A stretch of DNA of 64,000 bases from Agrobacterium tumefaciens (lineage in GTDB: Bacteria > Pseudomonadota > Alphaproteobacteria > Rhizobiales > Rhizobiaceae): NCBI RefSeq assembly GCF_017726655.1, contig NZ_CP072308.1, positions 2,554,001 to 2,618,000 on the forward strand, read 5' to 3'. Below are positions 9,340-18,843 of this stretch, in pieces. The notes below the pieces were generated by a model, which saw nothing but the letters and a program-made list of their open reading frames with translations, was not told the DNA's origin and did no database searches. Numbering within the stretch: the stretch's first letter is position 1; every line of letters begins with the position of its first letter. A program made the position numbers and the translations under genes.

Positions 9340-10173
9340 ATGTTTAATGTCACTGCCAATGGTGCATCGATCCCGGCGCTCGGTTTCGGCACGTTCCGTA
9401 TTCCCGGCCCGGATGTTTCGCGCATCGTTCCCCACGCCTTGAAGGCCGGTTTCCGCCATATCGATACCGCCCAGATTTACGGCAACGAGGGAGAGGTCGG
9501 CGAGGCCATCGTCAATTCAGGCGTCGCCCGCAACGATATTTTCCTGACGACCAAAGTGTGGGTGGAGAATTACCGGCATGATGCCTTTCTCGCTTCCGTC
9601 GACGAAAGCCTGAAGAAGCTGAGGACCGATCATGTCGACCTGCTGCTGCTGCACTGGCCGAACGAGGCGGTGCCGCTTGCCGAACAGATCGGCGCGCTGA
9701 ACGAGGTGAGGAAGGCAGGCAAGGTACGCCACATCGGCGTTTCCAACTTTAATAGAAACCTGATGGCCCAGTCGGTTGCACTTTCCGAGGCGCCGATCGT
9801 TACCAACCAGATAGAGTATCATCCCTATCTCAACCAGGACGCCGTGATCGAGGCGGCCAGAGAGGCGGGGATGGCGATCACCGGCTATTACGGCATGGCC
9901 GACGGCAAGGTCTTTTCCGACCCTGTGCTGAAGGACATCGCTGCCGGACACGGCAAGTCCGTCGCGCAGATCGTGCTGCGCTGGCTCGTTCAGCAGGAGG
10001 GCGTGATTGCGCTGTCGAAGACGGTCAGCGAAGCGCGGGTCGCGGAAAATGTCGCGATTTTCGACTTTGCGCTTTCTGACGAGGAGATGGCGACAATCAG
10101 GGCACGCGCCGTTGCCGGCGGCCGCATCGTTTCACCGGATGGTCTTGCGCCCGTTTGGGACGAGCCTGCCTGA
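9340..10173 (+). CDS. Aldo/keto reductase (2,5-diketo-gluconate reductase-like)
   Basis: A 277-residue cytosolic NADPH-dependent reductase. The catalytic tetrad is visible: Asp42 and Tyr47 in HIDTAQIYGNE, Lys in LTTKVWVEN, His in LLLHWPNE. The cofactor-binding end with IALSKTVSEARVAENV is also there. The usual AYSPLG block is altered to GYYGMADGKVF, which is unusual. The reading frame extends upstream into the MFS gene, but the ATG at 9340 is chosen because AAAGGAG lies 7 bp before it and the family consensus begins there. Likely cotranscribed with the exporter; the substrate is unknown. Confidence 0.93.
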   Translation: MFNVTANGASIPALGFGTFRIPGPDVSRIVPHALKAGFRHIDTAQIYGNEGEVGEAIVNSGVARNDIFLTTKVWVENYRHDAFLASVDESLKKLRTDHVDLLLLHWPNEAVPLAEQIGALNEVRKAGKVRHIGVSNFNRNLMAQSVALSEAPIVTNQIEYHPYLNQDAVIEAAREAGMAITGYYGMADGKVFSDPVLKDIAAGHGKSVAQIVLRWLVQQEGVIALSKTVSEARVAENVAIFDFALSDEEMATIRARAVAGGRIVSPDGLAPVWDEPA

Positions 10174-10246
10174 CGATCAAAAGGGGAGGGGCATTGCTCC
10201 TCCCTTTCCGTATCTGCCTGATCTCAGTGCAGGGAACCGACCGCCG

Positions 10247-10552
10247 TCATATGCCCGATCCGTCCAGTTCGCGGTCGTCTTCACCCTCCCAGGGTGTCGG
10301 CATGGAAGGGCGGTCATTATTGGCGGCAGGCACGGGCAACCAACACTTCAGTTCCGTTTCCGCATATTCAATGATGCGCCCTGGGGACGAATCTGAGGAG
10401 CGCCAGCCTTCTGCCCCGAATTGATCGCCTTTTGACCAATAGGCAAGGTCAACCTGGGCCGGTCCCTGTTCCGACGCGCCGATCGTGACGAGAATCCGGT
10501 TACCGTCCTTGGGCGCACTCGCCATGTGCCGCCACCTGTATGCCTCATCCAT
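10247..10552 (-). CDS. Hypothetical protein (101 aa) resembling small DUF551-like proteins
   Basis: The protein begins MDEAYRWRHMASAPKDGNR and ends in an acidic tail (WEGEDDRELDGSGI). The pattern of a short aromatic lead, APKDGxRILV, then a tryptophan-rich middle (LAYWSKGDQF, CWLPVP) recalls small phage/bacterial proteins of the DUF551 sort, but the match is loose. The start at 10552 is preferred over an upstream ATG (10594) because GGGAGGA lies just before it. Function unknown. Confidence 0.6.
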   Translation of the reverse strand: MDEAYRWRHMASAPKDGNRILVTIGASEQGPAQVDLAYWSKGDQFGAEGWRSSDSSPGRIIEYAETELKCWLPVPAANNDRPSMPTPWEGEDDRELDGSGI

Positions 10553-10683
10553 CGTTGTCCTCCCGCCGGCTGGTTGCATGTGTCGCCCCGTCATTAAAAT
10601 CGGCGGGTGCCACCTTGTGCAACCTTTTTGTCAATGTCCCGGGAACGAATGTCTGCGGCTCCGCGGGGCGTTCCGGCCCCGGT

Positions 10684-11808
10684 TCAGAATTCGATGACCT
10701 GCCTGACCGCGCTGCCATCATGCAAGCGGTCGAAAGCCTCGTTGATATCCTCGAGCTTGAGCCTTGCGCTTAGAAGACGGTTCACCGGCAATCGGCCATC
10801 ACGATAAAGGGCGATGAAGCGCGGGATATCCCGCAGGGGCACGCAGGTGCCAATATAGCTGCCCTTCAGCGTGCGCTCTTCCGCGACGAGTTGAACGACA
10901 TTGACCGGCAGCGCGGTGCCCGGGGGCGGCAGGCCCGCCGTCACCGTCGTGCCGCCGCGTCTGGTCATCTTGAACGCGTTTTCGAGCGCACGGACGGACC
11001 CGGCCATTTCGAAGGCATAATCCGCGCCCCCAGATGTGATGGCGCGCACCTGCTCGACAGCATCCTCGTCGCCTCCGTTCACGACGGCAGTGGCGCCGAG
11101 TTCGCGGGCGAGCGCGAGTTTTTCGGAGGAAAGGTCAACGGCGACGATTTTGCTCGCGCCCGCCGCCCGCGCACCAAGGACCGCTGCAAGGCCAACGCCG
11201 CCGAGCCCGATGACAACAGCGGTCGAACCTGCTTTCAGCGCCGCAGTATTCACGACGGCGCCGACGCCGGTCAGAACTGCGCAGCCGAACAGGGCCGCCT
11301 CGACAAAGGGAAGGTCCCGGTCGATCTTAACCAGCGAATGGCGCGACACGACCGCGTGTTCGGCAAATGCCGACACGCCAAGGTGATGGTGCACGGCCTC
11401 GCCGCGATAGTTCAGCCGCCTTGCGCCACCCAGCAGTGTGCCTGCCCCATTGGCGGCCGCGCCCGGTTCGCACAGCGCTGGCCTGCCTTCCGCACAGGGA
11501 AGGCAATGTCCGCAACTCGGCATGAAGACCATGACGACATGATCGCCCGGCTCGAGATCGACAACGCCTTCGCCCAGCGCTTCGACGGTGCCAGCGGCTT
11601 CGTGGCCAAGCGCCATCGGCATTGGGCGGGGCCTGTCGCCGTTGATGACGGAAAGATCGGAATGGCAGAGTCCAGCCGCGCGGATGCGCACAAGGACTTC
11701 GCCCGCACCGGGAGGATCAAGGTCGATCTCATCGATCGCCAGCGGTTTGCTGATAGCGTAGGGGCGGGGCGTATTCGTCTTGCGCAATATCGCGGCTTTG
11801 ACCTGCAT
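10684..11808 (-). CDS. Zinc-dependent alcohol dehydrogenase (class III / MDR family)
   Basis: A 374-residue NAD(P)-dependent medium-chain dehydrogenase. The catalytic zinc motifs are GLCHSD and GHEAAGTVEALGEGV. The structural zinc lobe has four Cys in the pattern CX2CX2CX7C (CGHCLPCAEGRPALC). The Rossmann nucleotide motif is GLGGVGLAAVLGARAAG. The frame is open to 12054, but the ATG at 11808 follows GGAGGA and the alignable protein begins there (MQVKAAILRK). Aldehyde/alcohol specificity cannot be set from sequence; the layout is closest to S-(hydroxymethyl)glutathione/aryl-alcohol dehydrogenases. It stands alone, with no operon partner. Confidence 0.93.
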   Translation of the reverse strand: MQVKAAILRKTNTPRPYAISKPLAIDEIDLDPPGAGEVLVRIRAAGLCHSDLSVINGDRPRPMPMALGHEAAGTVEALGEGVVDLEPGDHVVMVFMPSCGHCLPCAEGRPALCEPGAAANGAGTLLGGARRLNYRGEAVHHHLGVSAFAEHAVVSRHSLVKIDRDLPFVEAALFGCAVLTGVGAVVNTAALKAGSTAVVIGLGGVGLAAVLGARAAGASKIVAVDLSSEKLALARELGATAVVNGGDEDAVEQVRAITSGGADYAFEMAGSVRALENAFKMTRRGGTTVTAGLPPPGTALPVNVVQLVAEERTLKGSYIGTCVPLRDIPRFIALYRDGRLPVNRLLSARLKLEDINEAFDRLHDGSAVRQVIEF

Positions 11809-12086
11809 CGGTTCCTCCATCTGCGAAAACGGGAAATGGGGTGGCGATGTCATCGCGGGCGCGGCTGGCGCGGAACGTCCGCGTACGGAGCCCGGCAATG
11901 CGGACCGGAATGTCTCACCTTCGGCATGCCTGCGGCGCTGCACGAGGTATCGGACCAGGGCCCTAAAACAGCATGCGCCCGCCAGCCTTGAGGCCCCGGG
12001 CGCATAGACGCAAAAATACCATCGCGGTCCGCTATTTCCGCAGAACCGCGCCATCGACGTTGCCGATGACGATACCAGAAGTCTGG

Positions 12087-12317
12087 TTACCGGGTCTTCT
12101 TCGGCTTCGAGGGAAGAAGGCCGTCGCGCTGCATCTGCTTGCGGGCAAGCTTTCTCTGGCGGCTGACAGCTTCTGCCTTCTCACGTGCCTTCTTGATCGA
12201 CGGCTTTTCAAAAGCTTCACGCAGACGCATTTCGCGGAAGACGCCTTCGCGCTGGAGTTTCTTCTTCAGGATGCGCAATGCCTGGTCGACATTGTTATCG
12301 CGTACTAGAACTTGCAT
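12087..12317 (-). CDS. rpsU: 30S ribosomal protein S21
   Basis: A 76-residue, very basic protein beginning [20 protein letters not shown] with the bS21 signature [17 protein letters not shown]. The long Lys/Arg tail is typical of alphaproteobacterial S21. GAGGGG precedes the ATG. It binds the 30S platform near the 16S 3' end. It lies 230 bp downstream of tRNA-Gly on the same strand. Confidence 0.96.
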   Translation of the reverse strand: MQVLVRDNNVDQALRILKKKLQREGVFREMRLREAFEKPSIKKAREKAEAVSRQRKLARKQMQRDGLLPSKPKKTR

Positions 12318-12547
12318 ATGCCCCTCTTGAGGTCGGAAAAAAACGGTAGGCCACCATACTCATTTTACGGCCGAAGCCAAGATCAACGAGCGCCTTGTGA
12401 CAGTTATTTCTTCAATAATGTCGGCGTTTCCGTGTCTTTTGGCCGTCCGGATGAATTGGCGGAATTTCACGGGGGCATGGCCGGTCCGGCAACAACGACG
12501 CGTTCCGTATCGTTGAAGGAAGCTTTATCCGGCTTGCCCTGAAATTT

Positions 12548-12622
12548 TGGAGCGGGCGAAGGGATTTGAACCCTCGACCCCAACCTTGGCAAGGTTGTGC
12601 TCTACCCCTGAGCTACACCCGC
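12548..12622 (-). tRNA. tRNA-Gly (anticodon GCC)
   Basis: On the minus strand the sequence begins GCGGGTGTAGCTCAGG and ends CGCCCGCTCCA. The 7-bp acceptor stem pairs, the D arm reads GTAGCTCAGGGGTAGAGC, and the anticodon loop is CTTGCCAAG. The T arm contains GGTTCAAATCC. The CCA end is encoded. Confidence 0.97.
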
Positions 12623-12977
12623 TCAAATCCACCGGTCCGGGGTAGTTCGCTGAACCGTGGGCCGCCGAAGCGGCGACGGCTGCTATATCGCTCAAACGTT
12701 TTTGGAATGCAACAGATTATTTTGAGGTTTTTGCGGAAATCCGTCTTCTTGTGACCGCAGGCGGTATCGCCAGTGTCCAACGGCGGGGTCCGGCCGGAAG
12801 ATGCTGTTTCCGCTGCCCTTTACACCCGGCTCTCAGGAAGAAGCCGGCAGGCGGCACAGAAAATGACCCGTTTACATTTGGTTAAAATCTGATTCGACAA
12901 GTGATTCGTTCAGGTGTACAAATCTCCTGTCCACGAAAAAAGAAACGATACTTGGCAAATCATCAGGAGGATGAGCC
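12623..12977. other. Intergenic stretch without a recognisable gene
   Basis: About 355 bp between tRNA-Gly and the next small gene. It must hold the tRNA promoter (minus strand, next to 12623) and the promoter of the 73-aa gene on the right. An AT-rich patch at 12870-12960 ends in AGGAGG (12965-12970). I see no convincing ORF, repeat or RNA fold. Confidence 0.5.
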
Positions 12978-13199
12978 TTGTCGTATGCAGCTTTTGAACG
13001 GGTTGGCGCGCAACTGTCGCCGGAGCAGATTACCGATCTACAAAACATTTTCGATGGCGTGTGCTTCGAGTGCTTTCAGGATCGCAGCAGCCACGTTGCC
13101 AATGAATGCGCAGCGGTTTTGATCCGCAGCGCCCAGCGTGGCATTCTCGATCATGACATGCTGAGAGATATCGGGCGCGCCGTCTTGCGGCGCCATTGA
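12978..13199 (+). CDS. Small hypothetical protein (73 aa) with TTG start
   Basis: The frame encodes SYAAFERVGAQLSPEQITDL and onward, a helical soluble protein with three Cys, ending RRH. AGGAGG (12965-12970) lies 7 bp before a TTG at 12978. An ATG at 12971 is out of frame and stops after eight codons. I therefore choose the TTG. A terminator follows, which supports expression as a single gene. No family recognised; it may be a conserved rhizobial small protein. Confidence 0.65.
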   Translation: MSYAAFERVGAQLSPEQITDLQNIFDGVCFECFQDRSSHVANECAAVLIRSAQRGILDHDMLRDIGRAVLRRH

Positions 13200-13230
13200 C
13201 GCGTCAAAATAACGCCGCTTGAAACAGACA

Positions 13231-13264
13231 GCGCCCGGTTGGACCGGGCGCTTTGCTGTTTTTA
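13231..13264 (+). terminator. Rho-independent terminator after the 73-aa gene
   Basis: GCGCCCGG and CCGGGCGC arms around a TTGGA loop, then TTTGCTGTTTTT. It sits about 30 bp past the stop codon at 13199 and also separates this gene from convergent dps. Confidence 0.8.
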
Positions 13265-13279
13265 AGCCGTTAGGTCGGC

Positions 13280-13768
13280 TCAGTTCTTTTCCTGCACATG
13301 CGCTTCGAGGAACCAAAGCGACTTGTCGAGGTCGCGCGAGGCGGCGGTGAAAATGTCCGCCGTCGTGGGGTCGCCTGCCTCGTCGGAATCGTCGATCGCC
13401 TTGCGGACCATGTTGGCCACGTCGCCGTAGCGCTCGATCAGCGCTGCCAGGTGATCATGGATCGTATAGATGTCGGTCGGATAGGCCTTGAGCTTCGTCG
13501 CTGACGCAACCGTCTGCGTGCTGCCGAGCGCGGTGCCGCCAAGCTGCACGGCGCGTTCTGCGATCGTATCGCTATGTTTGTCAATCAGCGCGCGGAACTT
13601 GTCGAGCAGCTCGTGGACGGCGATGAATTGCGGGCCCTTGAGGTTCCAGTGCGCCTGCTTGGTGATGAGCGCGAGATCGATGATCGACGCGAGGTTCTCG
13701 TTGAGAATGCCGATCACGGTCGATTTTGCATTGGAAGGCAGGTCGTTTTTCGTCTTGTGGGTCTTCAT
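13280..13768 (-). CDS. dps: Dps family ferritin-like DNA-protection protein
   Basis: A 162-residue Dps protein that stores iron with peroxide as oxidant and can coat DNA as a dodecamer. The ferroxidase signature is present: ALITKQAHWNLKGPQFIAVHELLDKF followed by the D-x3-E pattern in HSDTIAERAVQLGG. The Lys-rich N-terminus (MKTHKTKND) would contact DNA. The ATG at 13768 is chosen over 13828 because AGGAGA lies just upstream. Expression in starvation or oxidative stress is expected from the family. Confidence 0.95.
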   Translation of the reverse strand: MKTHKTKNDLPSNAKSTVIGILNENLASIIDLALITKQAHWNLKGPQFIAVHELLDKFRALIDKHSDTIAERAVQLGGTALGSTQTVASATKLKAYPTDIYTIHDHLAALIERYGDVANMVRKAIDDSDEAGDPTTADIFTAASRDLDKSLWFLEAHVQEKN

Positions 13769-13888
13769 CGAAGTCTCCTGGGAAGGGCGGACGGAAAGCC
13801 GCTTTGGAAAGTCCGTCGTATAACGCAACGGCCTGTGCCCTGTTCCATTTCGACGTCAGATGACCGGAAATGGGTTCGACACCCCTGC

Positions 13889-14149
13889 TCAGTTCGGCGG
13901 CCAGTCGCCGATGATTTCGCGGCGTTCGAGTTTCAGCGACCGATCCGGCTGGATGCGGTACGTCTCGATGGCGAGACGTCCGTCGCCCATGACGAATTCG
14001 TGGCTAAGTGTGCTGCCGATCGGGGATTTTTCAAGCTTGGTACGCGGTTGCCCGCCATAGGTGATGCTGCCAGGAATGGGCTCGACATCGTGGGCGCCGG
14101 CGCTGCAGCCGGTCAAAACAAGGATGGTCAGGATCGCTAGAGGTCTCAT
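13889..14149 (-). CDS. Small lipoprotein (86 aa) of unknown function
   Basis: The N-terminus MRPLAILTILVLTGCSAG is a lipoprotein signal with lipobox LTGC, giving lipidation at Cys15. The mature part is about 70 residues with a beta-rich look (SITYGGQPRTKL, LSHEFVMGDGRLAIETYRI). Residue +2 is Ser, so outer-membrane sorting would be expected. Function unknown. Confidence 0.75.
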   Translation of the reverse strand: MRPLAILTILVLTGCSAGAHDVEPIPGSITYGGQPRTKLEKSPIGSTLSHEFVMGDGRLAIETYRIQPDRSLKLERREIIGDWPPN

Positions 14150-14302
14150 GGTCTGTTCCTATCGCCTTCGTCAACTGTACCATGTCCGGGGGGGCGGGAT
14201 CATCGGAAAAGTCGGTTTCTTTACGCAGTCTGAACGCAAGACAGCCGGTTGCCGGTTGCGTTCCATGCTGCCCGAACCGTGCGGCAATCGATAACGTTCC
14301 AC

Positions 14303-14334
14303 AAAAAAGGCCCCGCATCCGAAGATACGGGGCC
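14303..14334 (-). terminator. Rho-independent terminator of the tctCBA operon
   Basis: Minus-strand hairpin GGCCCCGTATC / GATGCGGGGCC (14309-14334, one G-T pair) followed by six T residues (14308-14303). It lies 27 bp beyond the tctA stop. Confidence 0.88.
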
Positions 14335-14360
14335 AGTTGCCTTGGGAGGCTCTTTAATTC

Positions 14361-15878
14361 TCAGTCCTCGTTGGCAGCAAGCTGGGTCAGTACTTCACCG
14401 CGGCCGCGGATACGCATGATCAGCGGGATGATGAAGGCGGCTGCCGCGACGATGAAGAGGCCAACGGCAATCGGCGAGGTAAAAAGTACCGTCGGATCGC
14501 CCTGACCGATGGCCAGCGCACGGCGCAGCTGCTGTTCGGCAAGCGGGCCGAGGATGAGACCGACGACCGCAGGCGCGATCGGGTAACCGAAGATGCGCAT
14601 GATGTAGCCGAGGATACCGAAAGCGAGCAGCATGCCGAGTTCGAAAACGGACGGATTGGCGCCGATGGTGCCGAGCGTCGCAAACAGCAGGATGCCGGCG
14701 TAAAGCCAGGGCTTCGGGATGGTCAGCAGCTTCACCCACAGGCCAACGAGCGGCAGGTTCAGCACCAGGAGCATCAGGTTGGCGATGAACAGGCTGGCGA
14801 TCAGGCCCCAGACGAGCTGCGGGTTGGTCGCAAACAGCAGGGGGCCGGGCTGCAGGCCGTATTGCTGGAAGCCGGCGAGCATGATGGCGGCGGTCGCCGT
14901 CGTCGGCAGGCCGAGCGTCAGGAGCGGCACCAGCGTGCCGGCGGCCGAGGCGTTGTTCGCCGCTTCCGGACCCGCCACGCCTTCAATCGCGCCGTTGCCA
15001 AATTCTTCCGGATATTTGGTCAGCTTCTTTTCCGTGGCGTAGGAAAGGAAGGTGCCGATTTCAGCGCCGCCCGCCGGCATCGCGCCGATGGGAAAGCCAA
15101 TCAGCGTGCCGCGCAGCCAGGCTTTCCACGAGCGTGCCCAATCCTGCGCATTCATCCACACCGAACCCTTGACCGCCTCCACCTTGTCGGGGCCGCTATT
15201 GCCCTGGGCGACGATGAAGAGTGTTTCGCCAATCGCAAACATGGCCACGGCAAGCGTCGTCACTTCGACGCCGTCAAGCAGGTCGGGAATGCCGAAGCTC
15301 ATGCGGGTCTGCCCGGTCAGCTGGTCGATGCCGACGATGGCAAGTGCAAAACCGATGAAGAGCGAGGTGAGGCCACGCAGCGCCGAATCGCCGAAAGCGG
15401 AGGAAACGGTGACAAAAGCGAGGACCATCAGCGCGAAATATTCACGCGGGCCAAAGACCAGCGCCAGCTTGACGATATAGGGCGCGATGAAGGCGAGTGC
15501 GATGGTGGCGATGAGGCCGGCGACGAAGGAGCCGATGGCGGCGGTGGCAAGCGCCGGACCGCCTCTGCCCTTGCGCGCCATCTTGTTGCCTTCCAGCGCC
15601 GTCACGATCGAGGCGCTTTCGCCCGGTGTGTTGAGCAGGATCGAGGTGGTCGAGCCGCCATACATGCCGCCATAATAGATGCCGGCGAACATGATGAGCG
15701 AACCGGCGGGATCGAGCCGGTAGGTGACGGGAAGAAGCAGCGCGACGGTCAGCGCCGGGCCGATGCCCGGCAGAACGCCGACGGCGGTGCCGAGGGTCAC
15801 GCCGATCAGCGCGTAGAGCAGGTTCATGGGTTGGGCGGCAACCTCAAGACCGTGCAGCAGGAATTCAAAGGTACTCAT
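14361..15878 (-). CDS. tctA: Tripartite tricarboxylate transporter, large membrane subunit TctA
   Basis: A 505-residue, strongly hydrophobic protein with about 12 membrane segments. The TctA hallmarks are present: [20 protein letters not shown] near residue 40, then [21 protein letters not shown]. Further on is [17 protein letters not shown], and a second conserved repeat half ends the protein. It is the last gene of tctC-tctB-tctA. TctA forms the sodium- or proton-coupled translocation path for citrate or related di/tricarboxylates delivered by TctC. Confidence 0.96.
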   Translation of the reverse strand: MSTFEFLLHGLEVAAQPMNLLYALIGVTLGTAVGVLPGIGPALTVALLLPVTYRLDPAGSLIMFAGIYYGGMYGGSTTSILLNTPGESASIVTALEGNKMARKGRGGPALATAAIGSFVAGLIATIALAFIAPYIVKLALVFGPREYFALMVLAFVTVSSAFGDSALRGLTSLFIGFALAIVGIDQLTGQTRMSFGIPDLLDGVEVTTLAVAMFAIGETLFIVAQGNSGPDKVEAVKGSVWMNAQDWARSWKAWLRGTLIGFPIGAMPAGGAEIGTFLSYATEKKLTKYPEEFGNGAIEGVAGPEAANNASAAGTLVPLLTLGLPTTATAAIMLAGFQQYGLQPGPLLFATNPQLVWGLIASLFIANLMLLVLNLPLVGLWVKLLTIPKPWLYAGILLFATLGTIGANPSVFELGMLLAFGILGYIMRIFGYPIAPAVVGLILGPLAEQQLRRALAIGQGDPTVLFTSPIAVGLFIVAAAAFIIPLIMRIRGRGEVLTQLAANED

Positions 15879-15982
15879 GGACAGATGTCCCCCTGTCGAG
15901 CGGTAGGGCGGGCGGAACGGCTGGCTTCGTCGTCACGACGCGCCGGCTGTTCCCGTGATCTCTGATGTCGTCGGAATGGCTG

Positions 15983-16477
15983 TCAGAAGAACAGCCGTTC
16001 CAATGGGCCAGCGGGCAGAGACAATTGCAGCAGCTGGGCAAATACCACCCAGATGACGAAGCTCAGCACGATGCCGACCGGGATCGAAAACCAGAGCTTG
16101 CGTTTGCCGAAAGCGCGCGCCGTGAAAGCAAACAGCAAACCGGTGGCGATGGAGAACCCGGCCAGGTTCAAAAGCAGCATCTGCGCGGCAAGGCCCGCGA
16201 CGACCCAGATGACCGGGGCGATTTCCTGTTTGTCGCGTTCGGGAAAATCCCCGCGCCAGGCCTCGATGGCCGTCCAGATCGCCAGGCCGACAAGACAGAA
16301 GGCAATCGCGTAAGGCACGGTGGCCGGGCCGACCGGGGAGTAACCGGTGACACTGGCCAGGCGGGCGCTATCCCAGAAGATCACGCCGGCGACGATGACG
16401 AGGGCGACAGCGATCACCAGCGCCGCCCGGTCGGGGCGACGCTTCTGATCGTGCGAGGGGTTGAAACCCTGGCTCAT
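15983..16477 (-). CDS. tctB: Tripartite tricarboxylate transporter, small membrane subunit TctB
   Basis: A 164-residue protein with four predicted membrane helices, the usual TctB size. It includes the weakly conserved blocks WDSARLASVTGYSPVGPATVPYAIA and the C-terminal QLLQLSLPAGPLERLFF. Its start overlaps the tctC stop by 4 bp, and tctA follows after 104 bp. This confirms its role more than the sequence alone does. Confidence 0.93.
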   Translation of the reverse strand: MSQGFNPSHDQKRRPDRAALVIAVALVIVAGVIFWDSARLASVTGYSPVGPATVPYAIAFCLVGLAIWTAIEAWRGDFPERDKQEIAPVIWVVAGLAAQMLLLNLAGFSIATGLLFAFTARAFGKRKLWFSIPVGIVLSFVIWVVFAQLLQLSLPAGPLERLFF

Positions 16478-17421
16478 TTTTTCACCAGTCCGATGTCTTT
16501 GAGGATGGTTTCGGTAGCGGCAGTGTCCTTGGCAAGCTGTTCCTTGAAGGCGTCACCGGCGAGATAGGTATCCATCCAGCCCTTGGTCTTCAGGGTTTCC
16601 TGCCACTTGGCGGACTTCACCAGCTTTTCGATGTCGGCATTGACGGCCTTTTCCTGATCGGCGGAAATACCGGGAGGAGCCGCAACCATGCGCCAGTTCT
16701 GCACGACGACATCAAGACCGCTTTCCTTCAGCGTCGGTGCGTCGACGCCTTCGAGACGGTTTTCGCTGGTGACGGCAAGAAGGCGCAGCGTGCCGGCCTT
16801 GACCTGGCCTTCGAATTCGCCGTAGCCGGAAACGCCAGCCGTGACCTGCGAACCGAGGATCGAGGCAAGTGCTTCGCCGCCGCCGGAATAGGCGATGTAG
16901 TTGATCTTGGTGGGGTCAACCCCTGCCGCCTTGGCGATCAGGCCAACGGCGATATGGTCGGTGCCGCCGGCCGAGCCGCCGCCCCAGGACACGCTGCCCG
17001 GATCTTTCTTCAGCTGCTCGACGAGTTCGGCCATGGTCTTGATAGGCGACGATGCCGGGACGACAACGGCCTCATATTCACCCGTCAGGCGGGCAATCGG
17101 CGTCACTTCCTTCAGTGTTACGGGCGCATTGTTGGTGAGGATCGCGCCGACCATCACGTAACCGCCGACGATGAGGGCGTTCGGGTTACCCTTCTGCTGG
17201 CTGGCAAACTGCGCAAGACCGATGGTGCCGCCGGCGCCCGGTACGTTCTGCACCTGGACACTCTTGGAAATGCCTTCTTCCTGCAGGACCGTTTGCAGCG
17301 AACGCGCGGTCTGGTCCCAGCCACCGCCGGGGTTGGCAGGCGCAATGATCGTGTAGTCCGCGGCAGCTGCCGGAAGAGCGATCATGCCCGCCAGGAATGT
17401 GCTGATAAGAAAATGTTTCAC
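16474..17421 (-). CDS. tctC: Tripartite tricarboxylate transporter, periplasmic binding protein TctC
   Basis: A 315-residue secreted protein. The signal peptide is [20 protein letters not shown] (residues 2-21). The mature protein opens [23 protein letters not shown], the TctC/BugT ligand loop. The C-terminal region with [10 protein letters not shown] is typical. The start is GTG at 17421, placed 9 bp after GAGGAGG; the frame extends upstream to 17574 but that part is not protein-like. First gene of the operon; the ligand is probably a tricarboxylate. Confidence 0.94.
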   Translation of the reverse strand: MKHFLISTFLAGMIALPAAAADYTIIAPANPGGGWDQTARSLQTVLQEEGISKSVQVQNVPGAGGTIGLAQFASQQKGNPNALIVGGYVMVGAILTNNAPVTLKEVTPIARLTGEYEAVVVPASSPIKTMAELVEQLKKDPGSVSWGGGSAGGTDHIAVGLIAKAAGVDPTKINYIAYSGGGEALASILGSQVTAGVSGYGEFEGQVKAGTLRLLAVTSENRLEGVDAPTLKESGLDVVVQNWRMVAAPPGISADQEKAVNADIEKLVKSAKWQETLKTKGWMDTYLAGDAFKEQLAKDTAATETILKDIGLVKK

Positions 17422-17694
17422 GTCGAAAACCCTCCTCAGGATGCCCTTTCCGGGCGTCATTTTTCGTTTATGCGGAAGGGATTTCTGGGGACGCAGCTTT
17501 GCCGGCGTTGAAATCAAAACGCTCGGTCTTTGGATTCGTCCCGGATGTCCTCCCGCATCTTCTTCCGCCTCCACGGAATGAAGAAGGATTGCAGAGCATC
17601 ATAAAAAGCTGTCATCTAACTGACGTTAAGCAAGTCCTTGCTCATTTACTCTCTATTAATTTCTGCAAACCGTAAAGCTTTGTGTCTGACGGTG

Positions 17695-18792
17695 TTATTG
17701 TGAGCGCAAGGCTTCGTTCCAGCGCTCGATCAAGCGGCTGCGCTTGACCTGATCCAGATAGACCATCAGCCCGGGGCTGACGGGCACGGGCCGCAATTGC
17801 GCGCCATGGATAGCCTGCATGGTGTTGGCGGTGTTTTCGCCGGCCACTTCCGGGCTGACGGCCGGGATTTGCAACTGCCGGGCCATGATCGTCTGGCCTT
17901 CCTTCGACATGAAGAATTCGAGATACCGCCGGCCAAGTTCGGGATTTGCGGCCGCCTCCGGCACCAGCCCGATGCGTGACATGACCACGGTATAGTCTTT
18001 CGGCAGCACGATGCCGACATCCGGGTGGCGCGAGGCCCAGTCGGCCGCATAGGAGCCGAGGATATTATAGCCCATCACGAAGCGCCCGTCGGAGACACGC
18101 TCCAGAATGGCGGATGAGGTGGAATAGACTTTTACGCCTGCCGCGCCCATGGCCTTGATGACGTTCCAGATATCGCCGAACTGCTCCTGGTCGCGCGACA
18201 TGAAAAGAAAGCCGACGCCGGAGCGCTCGATGTCGTAAGTCGCGATGCGGCCATGGACGTCCCTCGCATGACGTTCGAGATAATCGACAAATTCGGCGCG
18301 GGTGGCGGGTGGCTTCTCGGTGGTGAAGCTCGGCTTGTGATAAACGAAGACAGCCGGCTCGAAGGTCAGCGCATAGGCGGTGTTGCGCCAGTTCGCCCAA
18401 GCGGGCCAGCGGGCGCTCATGGCGAGATCGGAACGCTGGGCATAACCGTCATTGCTCAGCTTCACCTGCAGATCCATGGCGGAAGAAAAGGCGAAATCGG
18501 CGGTCTTCTTGCCAGCATCGGTTTCCTTGACGATGCGGTCATAGATTTCGCCGGTCAGCATATCCTCGTAATGGACGGCAATATCGGGATTGGCCTTCTG
18601 GAAACCCTCGATCATCGGCGTCGCCAGCGGTTCGTCCAGCGAGGAGTAAACCACCAGGGTTTGGGCATCTGCCTTGCCCGAAGGGGCCGGAAAAATGGCA
18701 ACCTGCGCAAGCGCGGGGAAGGCCATGCAAAGACAGAGGCAAAGGAGAAGGCAGATACGCATGGAAAAGATCATGCCGCAGGCGGTTGCCAT
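17695..18792 (-). CDS. Orphan periplasmic solute-binding protein, family 1 (AfuA/FbpA-like)
   Basis: A 365-residue secreted protein. After a hydrophobic leader (ICLLLCLCLCMAFPALAQ) the mature part contains QTLVVYSSLDEPLATPMIEGFQKA and NPDIAVHYEDMLTGEIYDRI, typical of iron/phosphonate-type family 1 binding proteins. No permease or ATPase gene accompanies it. It is divergent from the TctD-like regulator (about 50 bp) and lies between tctCBA and that two-component pair. A job as periplasmic sensor for the kinase is likely by context, inferred from TctC/BctC-type systems. Met7 or Met11 may be the true start. Confidence 0.88.
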   Translation of the reverse strand: MATACGMIFSMRICLLLCLCLCMAFPALAQVAIFPAPSGKADAQTLVVYSSLDEPLATPMIEGFQKANPDIAVHYEDMLTGEIYDRIVKETDAGKKTADFAFSSAMDLQVKLSNDGYAQRSDLAMSARWPAWANWRNTAYALTFEPAVFVYHKPSFTTEKPPATRAEFVDYLERHARDVHGRIATYDIERSGVGFLFMSRDQEQFGDIWNVIKAMGAAGVKVYSTSSAILERVSDGRFVMGYNILGSYAADWASRHPDVGIVLPKDYTVVMSRIGLVPEAAANPELGRRYLEFFMSKEGQTIMARQLQIPAVSPEVAGENTANTMQAIHGAQLRPVPVSPGLMVYLDQVKRSRLIERWNEALRSQ

Positions 18793-18843
18793 TCACAAGC
18801 GGCAAGGCTCTGGTTAAACTCGGCAATGCTGCGGGAGGAAGAT

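Noticed and set aside
12318..12547. Terminator between tRNA-Gly and rpsU
   Set aside because: A T run (minus strand, near 12340) follows only a very weak stem; not enough to call.
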